Part shown: one piece after another, positions 36,522-45,900 of the stretch
How the letters are laid out: each line of letters opens with the position of its first letter
How positions within the stretch are numbered: the first letter of the stretch is position 1
NCBI RefSeq assembly: GCF_030014955.1
Contig: NZ_JAGRPV010000001.1
Location: 6,386,001 to 6,450,000, forward strand
DNA: 64,000 nucleotides
Source of the DNA: Cohnella hashimotonis
Lineage (GTDB): Bacteria > Bacillota > Bacilli > Paenibacillales > Paenibacillaceae
Direction of reading: 5' to 3'
The notes under the pieces: model-generated
The model's database searches: none
What the model was told of the DNA's origin: nothing
Seen by the model: only the letters and a program-made list of their open reading frames with translations
Made by a program: the position numbers and the translations under genes

Positions 36522-38150
36522 TTACTTCGCCAGCTTCGTATTGGCCAGGTTCGGATAACCCGCCAGCGTCGTGAGTCCCGTCAGCTTATCCCGCGTCGCG
36601 CTCTGGGAGTATGTGTCGCCGATCTTGACCGCCGCGAGATATTCCCATTCGTACTGCTGCAGCGCATCGTTCGCCGTCTTGATCTCTTCGTCCGTGGAAG
36701 CCGCGGTGAGCTGCTTGGTGAGCTCGGCCAGCTTGGCATCGTCGGCGAACCCGTACGTCGGGTTCAGATAGAGCAGCTGCGAAGGCGTCGACGGCATCGT
36801 GAACAGTCCGACGTAGATGTCCCAAGCGTTGGCGTCCGCGCGCTTCTTGAGCAGCGTCGCAAAGTCGTTGATGTCCAGCTTCGTCTTGACGCCGATCGAC
36901 TCGAGCTCCTTCTGCACGACGATCGTCGCGTTGTAGAACGAGCCGCCGAGCTCCTTGGTCGTGAGCAGCGTCACTTCCTGCCCGTTGTAGCCAGCTTCTT
37001 GAAGCAACTGCTTCGCCTTGTCCGCGTTTTTCTGGTTATAATTTTCCTTGCCGGCTTCGCTGTACCAGGTTTTATTCTCCGGATACATGTAACTCGGGTT
37101 CAGACGGTACAGATCAGGCGAGTTCACCGTGCCGAGCAGAATCTCGTCGGCGTCCAGCACGGCCGCAACGGCCTCGCGGTACTTAACGTTCGAGAACAGC
37201 GGCGACTTCTTGTTGAATACGAGGTTGATGTCGGAGCCGAGGTTCTTGTTCAGCTTCACGTCGGACAGGCCTTGCACTTGCGGCAGGTTGTCCAGCGAGA
37301 CGTCGACGTAATCGTAAGTGCCCGCGAGGAACGAGGAGAAGCGCGTCGCGCTGTCCGTTACGATGTCGAAGTAGACGTCTTTCAGGAAGGCTTCCTTTTT
37401 GCCCGACAGGCCAGACGGCTCTGCGGATACCGGCTGGTAGTCGTCGAACTTGGCCACGTGTACATATTGGTCCTGCTTCCACTCGACGAACTTGAACGGT
37501 CCCGTGCCGATATATTCCTTGACGCCGTCCGGTCCGGCCGCCTCGACGACCTCCTTCGGCATGATCGCGGCGTTGTTCAGCACGTGGCTCAGCTGGGCGA
37601 GAATGTCGTTGCGCGGTTCGCCGAGCGCCAGCTCGACCGTATACTCGTCCTTGGTCTTGAATTCGGAATCGCCCAGCGAGGCTTGCGCCCGTCCGGTGAC
37701 CGACTTCCAGCGGTTCAGGGAGGCGACGACGTCCTCGGCCTTCATCTCCTTGCCGTTGTGGAACTTGACGCCGTGGCGCAGGTGGAACGTGTAGGTCTTG
37801 CCGTCCTCGCTCAGATCGTACGATTCGGCGAGCATCGGCACCGGCTTGAAGTTGGCGTCGAAGGCGAACAGTCCTTCGAAAATGTTGAGCGTCACGTAGA
37901 CGTTCGTATTGAGCGCCAGGTGCGGGTCGAGCGTCGGCACCTGCTGCGCGAGCGGGAACCGAAGCTCGGTCGCGAGATCGGCCGCTGCAGGCTCGGCCGA
38001 AGCCGCAGTGCCCGTCGACGCGCCGGCGGAAGCCCCCGCCGATGCCGAGCCGGAAGAGCCGGCGTTGTTATTGTTCGAAGAGCAGCCGTAGACGGCGAAT
38101 AACGCGATAACGAGCAGCGCCGTCAGGAGGTTGCGATACTTTTTATTCAT
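36522..38150 (-). CDS. Peptide/nickel-type solute-binding lipoprotein (family 5)
   Basis: 542 residues. The signal ends in a lipobox AVYGC followed by an Asn/Ser/Ala-rich tether. The family 5 fold is seen in LDPHLALNTNVYVTLNIFEGLFAFD and TYTFHLRHGVKFHNGKEMKAEDVV. Start ATG 38150 has AGGGGAG at good spacing. It opens the transporter operon, behind a 156-bp AT-rich upstream region. Its ligand is probably an organosulfur or modified amino-acid compound, inferred from the downstream monooxygenases rather than from the protein itself. Confidence 0.92.
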   Translation of the reverse strand: MNKKYRNLLTALLVIALFAVYGCSSNNNNAGSSGSASAGASAGASTGTAASAEPAAADLATELRFPLAQQVPTLDPHLALNTNVYVTLNIFEGLFAFDANFKPVPMLAESYDLSEDGKTYTFHLRHGVKFHNGKEMKAEDVVASLNRWKSVTGRAQASLGDSEFKTKDEYTVELALGEPRNDILAQLSHVLNNAAIMPKEVVEAAGPDGVKEYIGTGPFKFVEWKQDQYVHVAKFDDYQPVSAEPSGLSGKKEAFLKDVYFDIVTDSATRFSSFLAGTYDYVDVSLDNLPQVQGLSDVKLNKNLGSDINLVFNKKSPLFSNVKYREAVAAVLDADEILLGTVNSPDLYRLNPSYMYPENKTWYSEAGKENYNQKNADKAKQLLQEAGYNGQEVTLLTTKELGGSFYNATIVVQKELESIGVKTKLDINDFATLLKKRADANAWDIYVGLFTMPSTPSQLLYLNPTYGFADDAKLAELTKQLTAASTDEEIKTANDALQQYEWEYLAAVKIGDTYSQSATRDKLTGLTTLAGYPNLANTKLAK

Positions 38151-38306
38151 TCGAGTTCTCCCCTTGTCTGAATTTCTACAAATCCGACTTCTGTAAAACT
38201 TATAATTCCAACTTGTTTAATTGGTTTTATAAAAGCAATAATAGCGGATCTTGTCGAAGTTGTACATTAAAATCTATTAATCGCAGCTATTAATAAAAGT
38301 AAACTA

Positions 38307-39497
38307 TCATTCGTCCCACGCGAGCAGCTTCTCCGCGGCACGCACGAACAACCTTGCGCCGATCTCGAGCGCAGACTCGTCGAAGTCGAATTTAGGATGA
38401 TGGTGCGGGTACATGATCCCCTTGTCCGCGTTGCCGGCGCCGATGTTGACGAACGTACCGGGCGCTTTCTGCTGATAAGCGGAAAAGTCCTCGCCGCTCA
38501 TGCCCGGCGGCGTGTGCACGACGGCATCCGCGCCGACCAGCCCGACGGCGGCTTCCTCCAGGATTCGGGTCAGCGTCTCGTCGTTCACCACCGGACGGTA
38601 GCCGAGCACGTAGTCGAATTCGTATTCGGCGCCGTGCGCGGCCGCGATGCCCTGCACGATCCGCAGCAGCTGCTCCTTCGCGTCCTGCCGCACCTGCTCG
38701 CCGAAGCTGCGGACGGTCCCCTTCAGCACGGCCGAATCGGGAATAACGTTGTGGGAGGCTCCTGCGGTGAACTGGGTGACGGAAACGACGAGCCGGTCGA
38801 GCGGATTCGTATACCTTGACACGATATGCTGCAGGTTGGACACGATCTGCGCGCCGATCGCGATCGTGTCGACCGCCCGGTGCGGAAAGCCGGCATGACC
38901 GCCGTAGCCCTTGATCACGATCGTGAAGTTGTCGGGCGAAGCGGCCATGTCTCCGTAAGCGACGCCGATCTGGCCGACCGGCAGCTGCGAAGCCAGATGC
39001 TCGCCGAACACCCAGTCGACGCCGTCCATGACGCCCGCTTCGACCAGCTCGATCGCGCCGCCCGGCGGCAGCTCCTCGGCATGCTGGAAGATCAGGCGGA
39101 TCTCGCCGTGCAGCCGACCCCTCCTTGCCGCCAGCAGCTTGGCCGCGGCCAGCAGCATCGCCGTATGGCCGTCATGCCCGCAGGCATGCATGACGCCCGG
39201 ATTGCCGGAGGCGTACGGAAGTCCCGTCTCCTCGGCGATCGGCAGCGCGTCCATGTCCGCGCGCAGGGCCAGCGTCCGCCCGGGCTTCGGGCCGATCAGG
39301 CGCGCCACGACGCTCGTCGGCGTCGGCCGGCTGAGCTGAAGACCCTCGATGCCGGACAGAACCTCTTCCACGTAACGAGCCGTATCGACTTCCTTGAAGG
39401 ACAGCTCGGGGTTCGCGTGGAGATGCCTTCTCCAGGCCACCAGCTGCTCCTTAAGACCTTCCGGCCATTCCTCGAATCGCTGCGTCGTTTCGCTCAT
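38307..39497 (-). CDS. M20-family amidohydrolase (YxeP/HipO-like)
   Basis: 396 residues, cytoplasmic metal-dependent deacylase. Conserved metal and catalytic segments are present: HACGHDGHTAM (metal Cys/His and Asp), HAEELPPGG (bridging Glu) and PGMSGEDFSAY near the C-terminus. In B. subtilis the relative YxeP removes an acetyl group in S-(2-succino)cysteine salvage, and HipO-type members sit in the ytm operon. It follows the AhpD-like gene by 18 bp and precedes the transporter operon. The natural substrate is probably an N-acyl sulfur amino acid, by context. Confidence 0.9.
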   Translation of the reverse strand: MSETTQRFEEWPEGLKEQLVAWRRHLHANPELSFKEVDTARYVEEVLSGIEGLQLSRPTPTSVVARLIGPKPGRTLALRADMDALPIAEETGLPYASGNPGVMHACGHDGHTAMLLAAAKLLAARRGRLHGEIRLIFQHAEELPPGGAIELVEAGVMDGVDWVFGEHLASQLPVGQIGVAYGDMAASPDNFTIVIKGYGGHAGFPHRAVDTIAIGAQIVSNLQHIVSRYTNPLDRLVVSVTQFTAGASHNVIPDSAVLKGTVRSFGEQVRQDAKEQLLRIVQGIAAAHGAEYEFDYVLGYRPVVNDETLTRILEEAAVGLVGADAVVHTPPGMSGEDFSAYQQKAPGTFVNIGAGNADKGIMYPHHHPKFDFDESALEIGARLFVRAAEKLLAWDE

Positions 39498-39515
39498 CTC
39501 CCCGGCCCCCTTCCG

Positions 39516-40220
39516 TTATTCTCTCTCGAACGCCTGCAAGGCGTTCACGCGGTGCGCCATTGCGGATCCGGCCTTTAGCACGGTCGCGACGAGCGTCGTT
39601 TCCGCCAGCTCCTCGATCGTGATGCCGGCATCCTTGGCCTTGCGCGTGAAAATCTCGATCGAATAGGCGTTGCCCTCGGCGAGCGATGCGCCGACGGCGA
39701 TCAGCAGCTTTTCCTTCTCGGCGATGCGCCCGCTCCGCAGCGAGATATGCACGAATTCGTGGAAGCCGTTGTACAGCGCCTCATTCGCATCCTCGAGCTT
39801 CTCGGCCAGCTCGATGTTCGACAGCGGGTACAGATCTGCCTCCTGGCTGCCCGCAAACGCTTTGAGCGCATTCGCGCCGTTGAAAAACGCGGAGTGGGCC
39901 TTAACCGCCGCAGCGACCGTGACCGATTCGAAGATCTCTTCGAACGAGGTCTGCTCCGCCTTGGATTTGCCGACGTGCGCTTCGATGCAGTACGGGCATC
40001 CCGTGATGTGGGAGACGGCGACGGCGATCAGTTCCTTCGTCTTGACCGACAGCTCGCCGGCGGCGAGCGCTTGTTTGTTGAATTCGCCGAACGACTTGAA
40101 GCCTTCCGGGGCGTAGCCGAAGATTTTGGCCGAGAAGCTCGGCGAGTGGCGCACGTACAGGCTTTCGCCGCCGGCTGCTGCGCCGTTTGCAGGGGATGTC
40201 GCGTTGGATGCATTCGTCAT
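39516..40220 (-). CDS. AhpD-like/carboxymuconolactone decarboxylase-family protein, duplicated domain
   Basis: 234 residues. Two tandem CMD domains: the first carries the redox pair CPYC (Cys75, Cys78) followed by EAH, as in AhpD peroxiredoxin reductases; the second has the equivalent segment EGNAYSIEIF, with both cysteines lost. It is divergent from the LysR gene and first in its operon with the M20 gene. A role in handling peroxide or reactive products of the flavin monooxygenases is plausible. Start ATG 40220 has GAGG 9 nt upstream. Confidence 0.85.
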   Translation of the reverse strand: MTNASNATSPANGAAAGGESLYVRHSPSFSAKIFGYAPEGFKSFGEFNKQALAAGELSVKTKELIAVAVSHITGCPYCIEAHVGKSKAEQTSFEEIFESVTVAAAVKAHSAFFNGANALKAFAGSQEADLYPLSNIELAEKLEDANEALYNGFHEFVHISLRSGRIAEKEKLLIAVGASLAEGNAYSIEIFTRKAKDAGITIEELAETTLVATVLKAGSAMAHRVNALQAFERE

Positions 40221-40258
40221 GATGGATAACCTCGCTCTATGGAATTTTTAATTCATTG

Positions 40259-40297
40259 TAATCCGCTTGGATTATTCGAGAACATGTCTGTTATAAT
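40259..40297. promoter_or_regulatory. Divergent regulatory region with dyad and TATAAT
   Basis: Between the AhpD-like and LysR genes, a perfect dyad TAATCC-GCTT-GGATTA (40259-40274) is followed by TATAAT (40292-40297) on the plus strand. The spacing of the dyad to the -10 is about that of a -35 element, so a LysR protein bound here could repress its own gene and activate the divergent one. Confidence 0.4.
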
Positions 40298-40381
40298 AGA
40301 GCAAAAGGCTGGGCTTGTATAATTGATATGTATAAAGCGTTCCTTTAAAAATATTTAACTGTCAGAAAGAGGGCGGCCCCC

Positions 40382-41347
40382 GTGGAGATTCGGCTTATCA
40401 AAACCTTTCAGACGATCGTGAAGCTCGGCAACTTCCAGCGGGCTGCCGAAGCGCTGCAGTATTCGCAGCCGACCATCACGATCCAGATCAAAAAGCTCGA
40501 GGAGGAGCTCGGCGTCAAGCTGTTCGAGCGCGGCAAGACGATCACGCTGACGACGGCGGGCCGGCTGTTCCACGAACGGGCGGACTCCTTGCTGCGCGAA
40601 TACGACGACCTGAACGTCGCGCTCGTCGACTATATCAAGGGCGAGGCGGGCCTTGTGCGCATCGGTGCTTCGGAGCCTTCGGCCAGCAACCGGGTGCCCG
40701 AGATTCTCGCCGCCTTCACCAAGCTTAAGTCGAAGGTGCAGGCCAAGGTGACGATCGGCACGACGAAGGAGCTCGCCGGCATGCTGCTCGAGGACCGGAT
40801 CGACCTCGCCTTGTGCAACCAGCCGGAGCCTCATTTGGAGCTTGCATTTCACCCTCTAATGAACGAGACCTTCAAGCTGATCGTGCCGGACGACCATCCG
40901 CTGGCCGCGCGGGACGACATCCGCCTCCGGGATCTGCAGGACGAAAAGTTCCTGTTCACGCCCGGCTCCTGCGCCTTCCGCATCCGGATCGAAGAGATGA
41001 TCACAAAGCAGATTGGCAAACTGCGTCAGAGCAGCATCGAGGTTGCCGGCATCACCGCGATCAAGTACTTCGTGCAGTCCAGGCTCGGCATCGCCTTGGC
41101 GCCCGAGGTGGCCGTAACGCCGGCGATCCCCGGAACCGCCGTCAAGGACGTGGCGGATTTGTCCGACGGCCCTTCGCTCGGCATTTTGACCCGCCGCAGC
41201 GCGTCATCCACGAGCCGGATCAGCCTGGAGCTGGTCGAGGAGATCAAGCGGATCTATGCCCCGCGCGGACTGGCGCAGGCTGACGGACCGGTACGGGCTG
41301 GCGAACAAGCGCAAGCCGGCGGGCAGGCGCGAGCTGCGGGAATTTAA
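40382..41347 (+). CDS. LysR-family transcriptional regulator, GTG start
   Basis: 321 residues. The N-terminal winged helix-turn-helix shows the family pattern (VKLGNFQRAAEALQYSQPTI, then LEEELGVKLFERG). The effector domain spans about residues 90-295, and an Ala/Gln/Gly-rich tail ends the protein. The start is GTG 40382 with GAGGGCGG upstream; no ATG gives a complete first helix. By context it resembles sulfur regulators such as CysL/YtlI and probably controls both flanking operons. Confidence 0.9.
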   Translation: MEIRLIKTFQTIVKLGNFQRAAEALQYSQPTITIQIKKLEEELGVKLFERGKTITLTTAGRLFHERADSLLREYDDLNVALVDYIKGEAGLVRIGASEPSASNRVPEILAAFTKLKSKVQAKVTIGTTKELAGMLLEDRIDLALCNQPEPHLELAFHPLMNETFKLIVPDDHPLAARDDIRLRDLQDEKFLFTPGSCAFRIRIEEMITKQIGKLRQSSIEVAGITAIKYFVQSRLGIALAPEVAVTPAIPGTAVKDVADLSDGPSLGILTRRSASSTSRISLELVEEIKRIYAPRGLAQADGPVRAGEQAQAGGQARAAGI

Positions 41348-41476
41348 CGTTGCTAAACTCCGCGTTTAGTTCTTTCTATTGTACTTTCGGCCCGCGGTCC
41401 TCTATCCTCTCTAGTTAATGACGTGAATTCCGAGTGAATCGCAAGGCATTCGGATGGGAAGGATCGGTGGACGAGG

Positions 41477-42832
41477 ATGAAAAAAATCCATTTGGGCATT
41501 TTCGATATCAATACGCTGAATCAGATGACGCAGGGCTTGTGGGCGCATCCGGACAATCAGTCCTACCGGTACAAGGAGCTGTCATTCTGGATCGAGCTCG
41601 CGCAAATTTTGGAGCGGGGACTTTTCGACTTCATGTTTTTCGCCGACTCTTACGGCTATCCGAATCACAAGACGGAGCTGACATACCGGGAGGCGGTCTA
41701 TGCGCCTTCGAACGATCCGATGCTGCTCATCCCCGCGCTGGCCGCGGCGACCAAACACCTGGCTTTCGTCACGACGGCGTCCCCCGTCTACGAGCTGCCG
41801 TTCCCCAACGCGCGCCGGTTCTCGACGCTCGACCATCTGACGGGCGGCCGCATCGGCTGGAACGTCGTCGCCACCGGCGGCATCAGCGGCGCGGAGGCGT
41901 TCGGCCGCAGCGGCATTCTGCCTCACGACGAGCGCTACGAGCAGGCCGAGGAGTTCATGGCGGCCAGCTACAAGCTGCTCGAGGGGAGCTGGGAGGACGG
42001 CGCCGTCGAAGCGGACAAGGACAGACGGTTCTACGCCGATGCGTCCAAAGTGCACATCGTCCGGCATGAAGGCCCCTACTACAAGATGACCGCCGCTCAT
42101 TCGAGCGAGCCGTCGGTCCAGCGGACGCCCGTGCTGTTCCAGGCCGGCAGCTCCAACAGAGGACGGGACTTTGCCGCCAAGCACGCAGAGGGCGTGTTTT
42201 TGAAGGCGCCGACGGCAGAGGCGCTGCGGGCGCAGGTGCAGGACATCCGCCGCAGGGCGGCGGGCTACGGCAGACGGCCGGAGCAGATCAAGATTTTCAC
42301 CGGCCTGTCGGCCGTCGTCGGCAGGACGCGCCAGGAAGCCGAGCTGAAGCTGGCATCGTACAGACAATATGCCAGCCGCGAGGCGGCGCTGCTGACCTAC
42401 GAGAACTCAACGGGCATCGATCTGTCGGCGCTCGATCCGGATGCTCCGTTTACCAATGTGAATACCGAGCAGGGCCGGACGCATACGGAGCGATATACGA
42501 AGCACAGCGGCGGCGTGAAAACCGTGCGTGAGGTGGCGGACAATTTCGCGTCCAAGGAATTCCGGGGCATTACGGTGGCCGGCACGGCGGAGGATATCGC
42601 GGACGCCATGCAGTATTGGGTGGAGGAAACCGGCGTGGACGGCTTTAACCTGGAGCGCTACGTGCTGCCCGGCGGCCATCGGGACTTCGTCGATCTTGTC
42701 GTGCCGGAGCTGCAAAAACGCGGCATGTTCCGAGAGCGTTACGAGGAGTCGACCTTGCGCGAGCGGCTGTTCGGCAAAGGCGAAGCCCGCCTGCCGGACA
42801 CGCATCCGGGTGCGGAATACCGGCGGCTTTGA
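41477..42832 (+). CDS. NtaA/SnaA/DszA-family FMN-dependent monooxygenase 2
   Basis: 451 residues, same fold as the gene at 31060-32430 and aligned along its whole length. Key segments: FDFMFFADSYGYPNHKTEL and NARRFSTLDHLTGGRIGWNVVAT. It starts 129 bp after the LysR gene on the same strand; an inverted repeat CTAAAC/GTTTAG lies just after the LysR stop. The likely ribosome site is GGTGG 6 nt before ATG 41477. The two paralogues flanking the cluster on opposite strands probably oxygenate related substrates. Confidence 0.9.
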   Translation: MKKIHLGIFDINTLNQMTQGLWAHPDNQSYRYKELSFWIELAQILERGLFDFMFFADSYGYPNHKTELTYREAVYAPSNDPMLLIPALAAATKHLAFVTTASPVYELPFPNARRFSTLDHLTGGRIGWNVVATGGISGAEAFGRSGILPHDERYEQAEEFMAASYKLLEGSWEDGAVEADKDRRFYADASKVHIVRHEGPYYKMTAAHSSEPSVQRTPVLFQAGSSNRGRDFAAKHAEGVFLKAPTAEALRAQVQDIRRRAAGYGRRPEQIKIFTGLSAVVGRTRQEAELKLASYRQYASREAALLTYENSTGIDLSALDPDAPFTNVNTEQGRTHTERYTKHSGGVKTVREVADNFASKEFRGITVAGTAEDIADAMQYWVEETGVDGFNLERYVLPGGHRDFVDLVVPELQKRGMFRERYEESTLRERLFGKGEARLPDTHPGAEYRRL

Positions 42833-42902
42833 GGAAAATGGTGGTCCAAAAGCGCGTCTAACGAGGAATTTCCGTGGACAAAAGCCATCGCCGCCGCAAG
42901 CA

Positions 42903-42939
42903 AAAAGGACGAAGCGGGTAAACCCCGTTTCGTCCTTTT
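42903..42939. terminator. Bidirectional terminator between convergent genes
   Basis: A 16-bp stem with one G-T wobble (42903-42918 with 42924-42939) and a 5-nt loop. The arms begin AAAAGGACG and end CGTCCTTTT, so either strand has a T run. It serves the monooxygenase on the plus strand and the SLH protein on the minus strand. Confidence 0.9.
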
Positions 42940-42954
42940 GCTTGTCTCAGCGCC

Positions 42955-45900
42955 TCAATCCGTACCGGAAGCGCTCTGATTGTTTTCGATCCCCGTCAAG
43001 GTCTTGCCGTAAGTCGCCGTCGGGTACCAGCTGCTATTGTAATAGAGCAAAAGCGAGGAAGCAGCGGACTTGCTCTTCGTGGCGAAGACGAAGCGCCCGC
43101 CCGATTCCGACACATCGACCACTTCGGACAGCTTCCTGCCGCTGCCGTCGCTCGCGGTCGCATTGTTGAACAAATCGATCATTTGACCGGAATTACGATA
43201 AGGGTCTGCCCCGTTCCATACCTCGAGCACGACCACATACGTATGGCTGACATCCGTGCCATCGACCCGGAAGTACAATGCCGTCGTAGTTTCGTTGATG
43301 TTGTAATTAAGATAATAATTGGCTTTGCCGACCACGACGGCCGGCAGACCGACGCGCTTGACGGTGACGGTGAACGTCTTGGATTGCGAGGCCCCGTCCG
43401 CTCTCGTGACAGTAGCAGTCAGGTGGACCTCGACATCCGATGCGCTATGGGCCGGCTGCGTCACGCTGCCCGTCACCGAGTCGATCGCCGCTTCATCCGA
43501 GCTCCATGTGATCGTCGTTCCGTATTTTCCTGACGTGCTAAGGTCAAGATTCGTCCTAACGTCACCCAGTCCCGTATTGGCGAGACGGATCGAATCCGCA
43601 GTAAGCGCCGCGTATGCCGCAGCGATCGCTTCGTCGTCGGTCGGATCGACACGCAGCACCGTCACAGGAATCGTGACCGTCTGCGGCGTGCCCCCTTCCT
43701 TCGAGACGACTGCGGTCAAAGTCACTGCCGTGTCGTCCGCTGTAAAGGCCGCGCGCGTCACTTCTCCCGTAACCGCGTCAATCGCCGCGTTATCCGAACT
43801 CCAGGCGATCGTCGTCCCGTATGTGCCTGCGGCAGCCAGACGAAGCGCTGACGTCACCGTACTCAAGGACGGGTTATTTTGAACGATCGCGACTGCAAGA
43901 GAGGCTGCGTCGGCCGCGATCGCTTCCTGTACGGACGGATCGACAGCCTTTACGGTGATATGGAACACCTTGGTCTGATCTGCTGCGCCCTCCAGCGAGA
44001 TCGTAGCGGTCAAATTCACCACGGCATCTCCCGCCCCAAACGCCGGCCGCGTCACCATGCCCGTAGATGCATCGATGGCGGAACTGTCCGAGCTCCAGGA
44101 GATTGCCGTGCCGCCTATACCGTTCGTTGCCAGATTCAGCGTCGTCTTGACGGACGACAGCGCAACGTTGTCTTCTCGAATCGTATCCGCCGTCAGCGCA
44201 CTTGCAGCGGCCGCAACGATATCGTCAGCCGTCTCTTCCAACTTAAGTACCGTGACGGCGATCGTCTTGGAGGCATCCGCGCCTCCCGCCTTGGAGATTG
44301 TCGCCGTGAGATGCACGATCAGATCGCCCTTCAGATAGCCGGGACGAGTCACCGCGCCCGTCGCCGCATCGATCGCCGCATTGTCCGAACGCCAGACGAT
44401 TGTCGTGTCCCTTGCACCGCTCGTCGGCAGCTCAAGATTCGTCGTTATTTCGTACTGGCTTACGTTTTCGCCCAGAATAGCATCGGCTGTGAGAGACTCG
44501 AACGCAGTCTCTATTGCGTCATCCGCCGTCTCGTCCTGCTTGACCACGATTACGGTGAACGTCTTCGTCAAACTCGTGCCGCCTGTCTTGGATATCGTCG
44601 CCGTCAGGGTCGCAGTCGCATTGCCCTTGTTGTAGGACGGACGCGCGACCGCACCCGTGCTCGCATTGATTGCCGGACTGTCAGAGCTCCAGGTTATTGT
44701 CGTCCCCGCCGCGCCGGATGCCTTCAGATCAAGCGCGGTAGTTACGGCGTTCAAGTCTGGATTGAGCCCTAAAATCGTATCCGCATCAAGCGCCGCACGG
44801 GCGGCCGCAATGGCCTCGTCCGCCGTCTGATCGAGCTTGCGCACGCTAACTGTAAACGCTTTGGTTTGCTCTGACCCGCCTTCTTTGCGGAATGTTGCGG
44901 TCAGAATAACCGTCTTATCGCCCATACCGTAGGAGGGGCGCACGACCATCCCGTCCGTCGCTATAACGGTCGGCATGTCCGAGCTCCAGGATATCGTCGT
45001 GCCCTGCTCGCCCGTCGTCGGCAGCGTCAACGCCGTCGTCACGTTGCCGATCGTCGCGTTGGCTCCGCGGATCACGCTATCCGTCAAGGCGGAAGCAGCA
45101 GCCGCGATGGCGGAATCTACCGTGCTCTGATTATTCGTGAAGCCGGTTAACGTAGAACCGTAAGTGGCGGTCGGCCACCAGCTGCTATTGTAATAAACCT
45201 TGATCATCGAAGCCGCCGACTTGCTTTTGGTCGTGATCTGGAATCGTCCTCCGATGTCAGTGATCGTGGCCACACTCGACAGTTGGCGACCCGTGCCGTC
45301 CGTCGATTCCGCCGATTCCAGCAGCGCAATCATCTGGGCGGACGTCCTATACTCGGCCAAGTCTGCGTTCCAGACACTGATATCCTTCACGTACGTGTGG
45401 CTGGCATCAATGCCGTCCACCTGGATGTACAACGCCGTCGTCGTGCCGTTAATGTTATACCAAAGGTAATAGCCTTTTGATGCGCTCAGGATCGCCGGAA
45501 GCCCGTCTTTCTTGATGATGACGATGAACGTTTTCGTAAGCGCAGTGCCGTCTTTCTTGGAAATGACAGCCGTCAAAGTCACCTCGACATCGCCCGCTGC
45601 GTTGTTCGGACGCGTGACAATTCCCGTCTCCGGATCTACTGCGTCACTGCCGGAGCTCCAGACGATCGTCGTGCCATGCGCGCCAGACGTTTCCAGCGTC
45701 AAGTCGGTCGTAATCGCGTCCAGTGCGTCATTGTCGCCCAGGATGGATGCCGCGGTCAGCGCCGCCTTGGCTGCCGCGATCGCTTCGTCCGCGGTCTCGT
45801 CGAGCTTGAGCGCCGTGATCTCGAATGTCTTCGTCGCAGTCGTGCCGCCAGCCTTCGTAATCGTAGCGGTCAGCGTCGCCGTGACGTCGCCCGTGGTGAA

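Noticed and set aside
42955..45490. NEAT heme-binding domains in the SLH protein
   Set aside because: The two C-terminal-type modules lack the recognisable NEAT SLIQ-/YxxxY pattern; left as unassigned.
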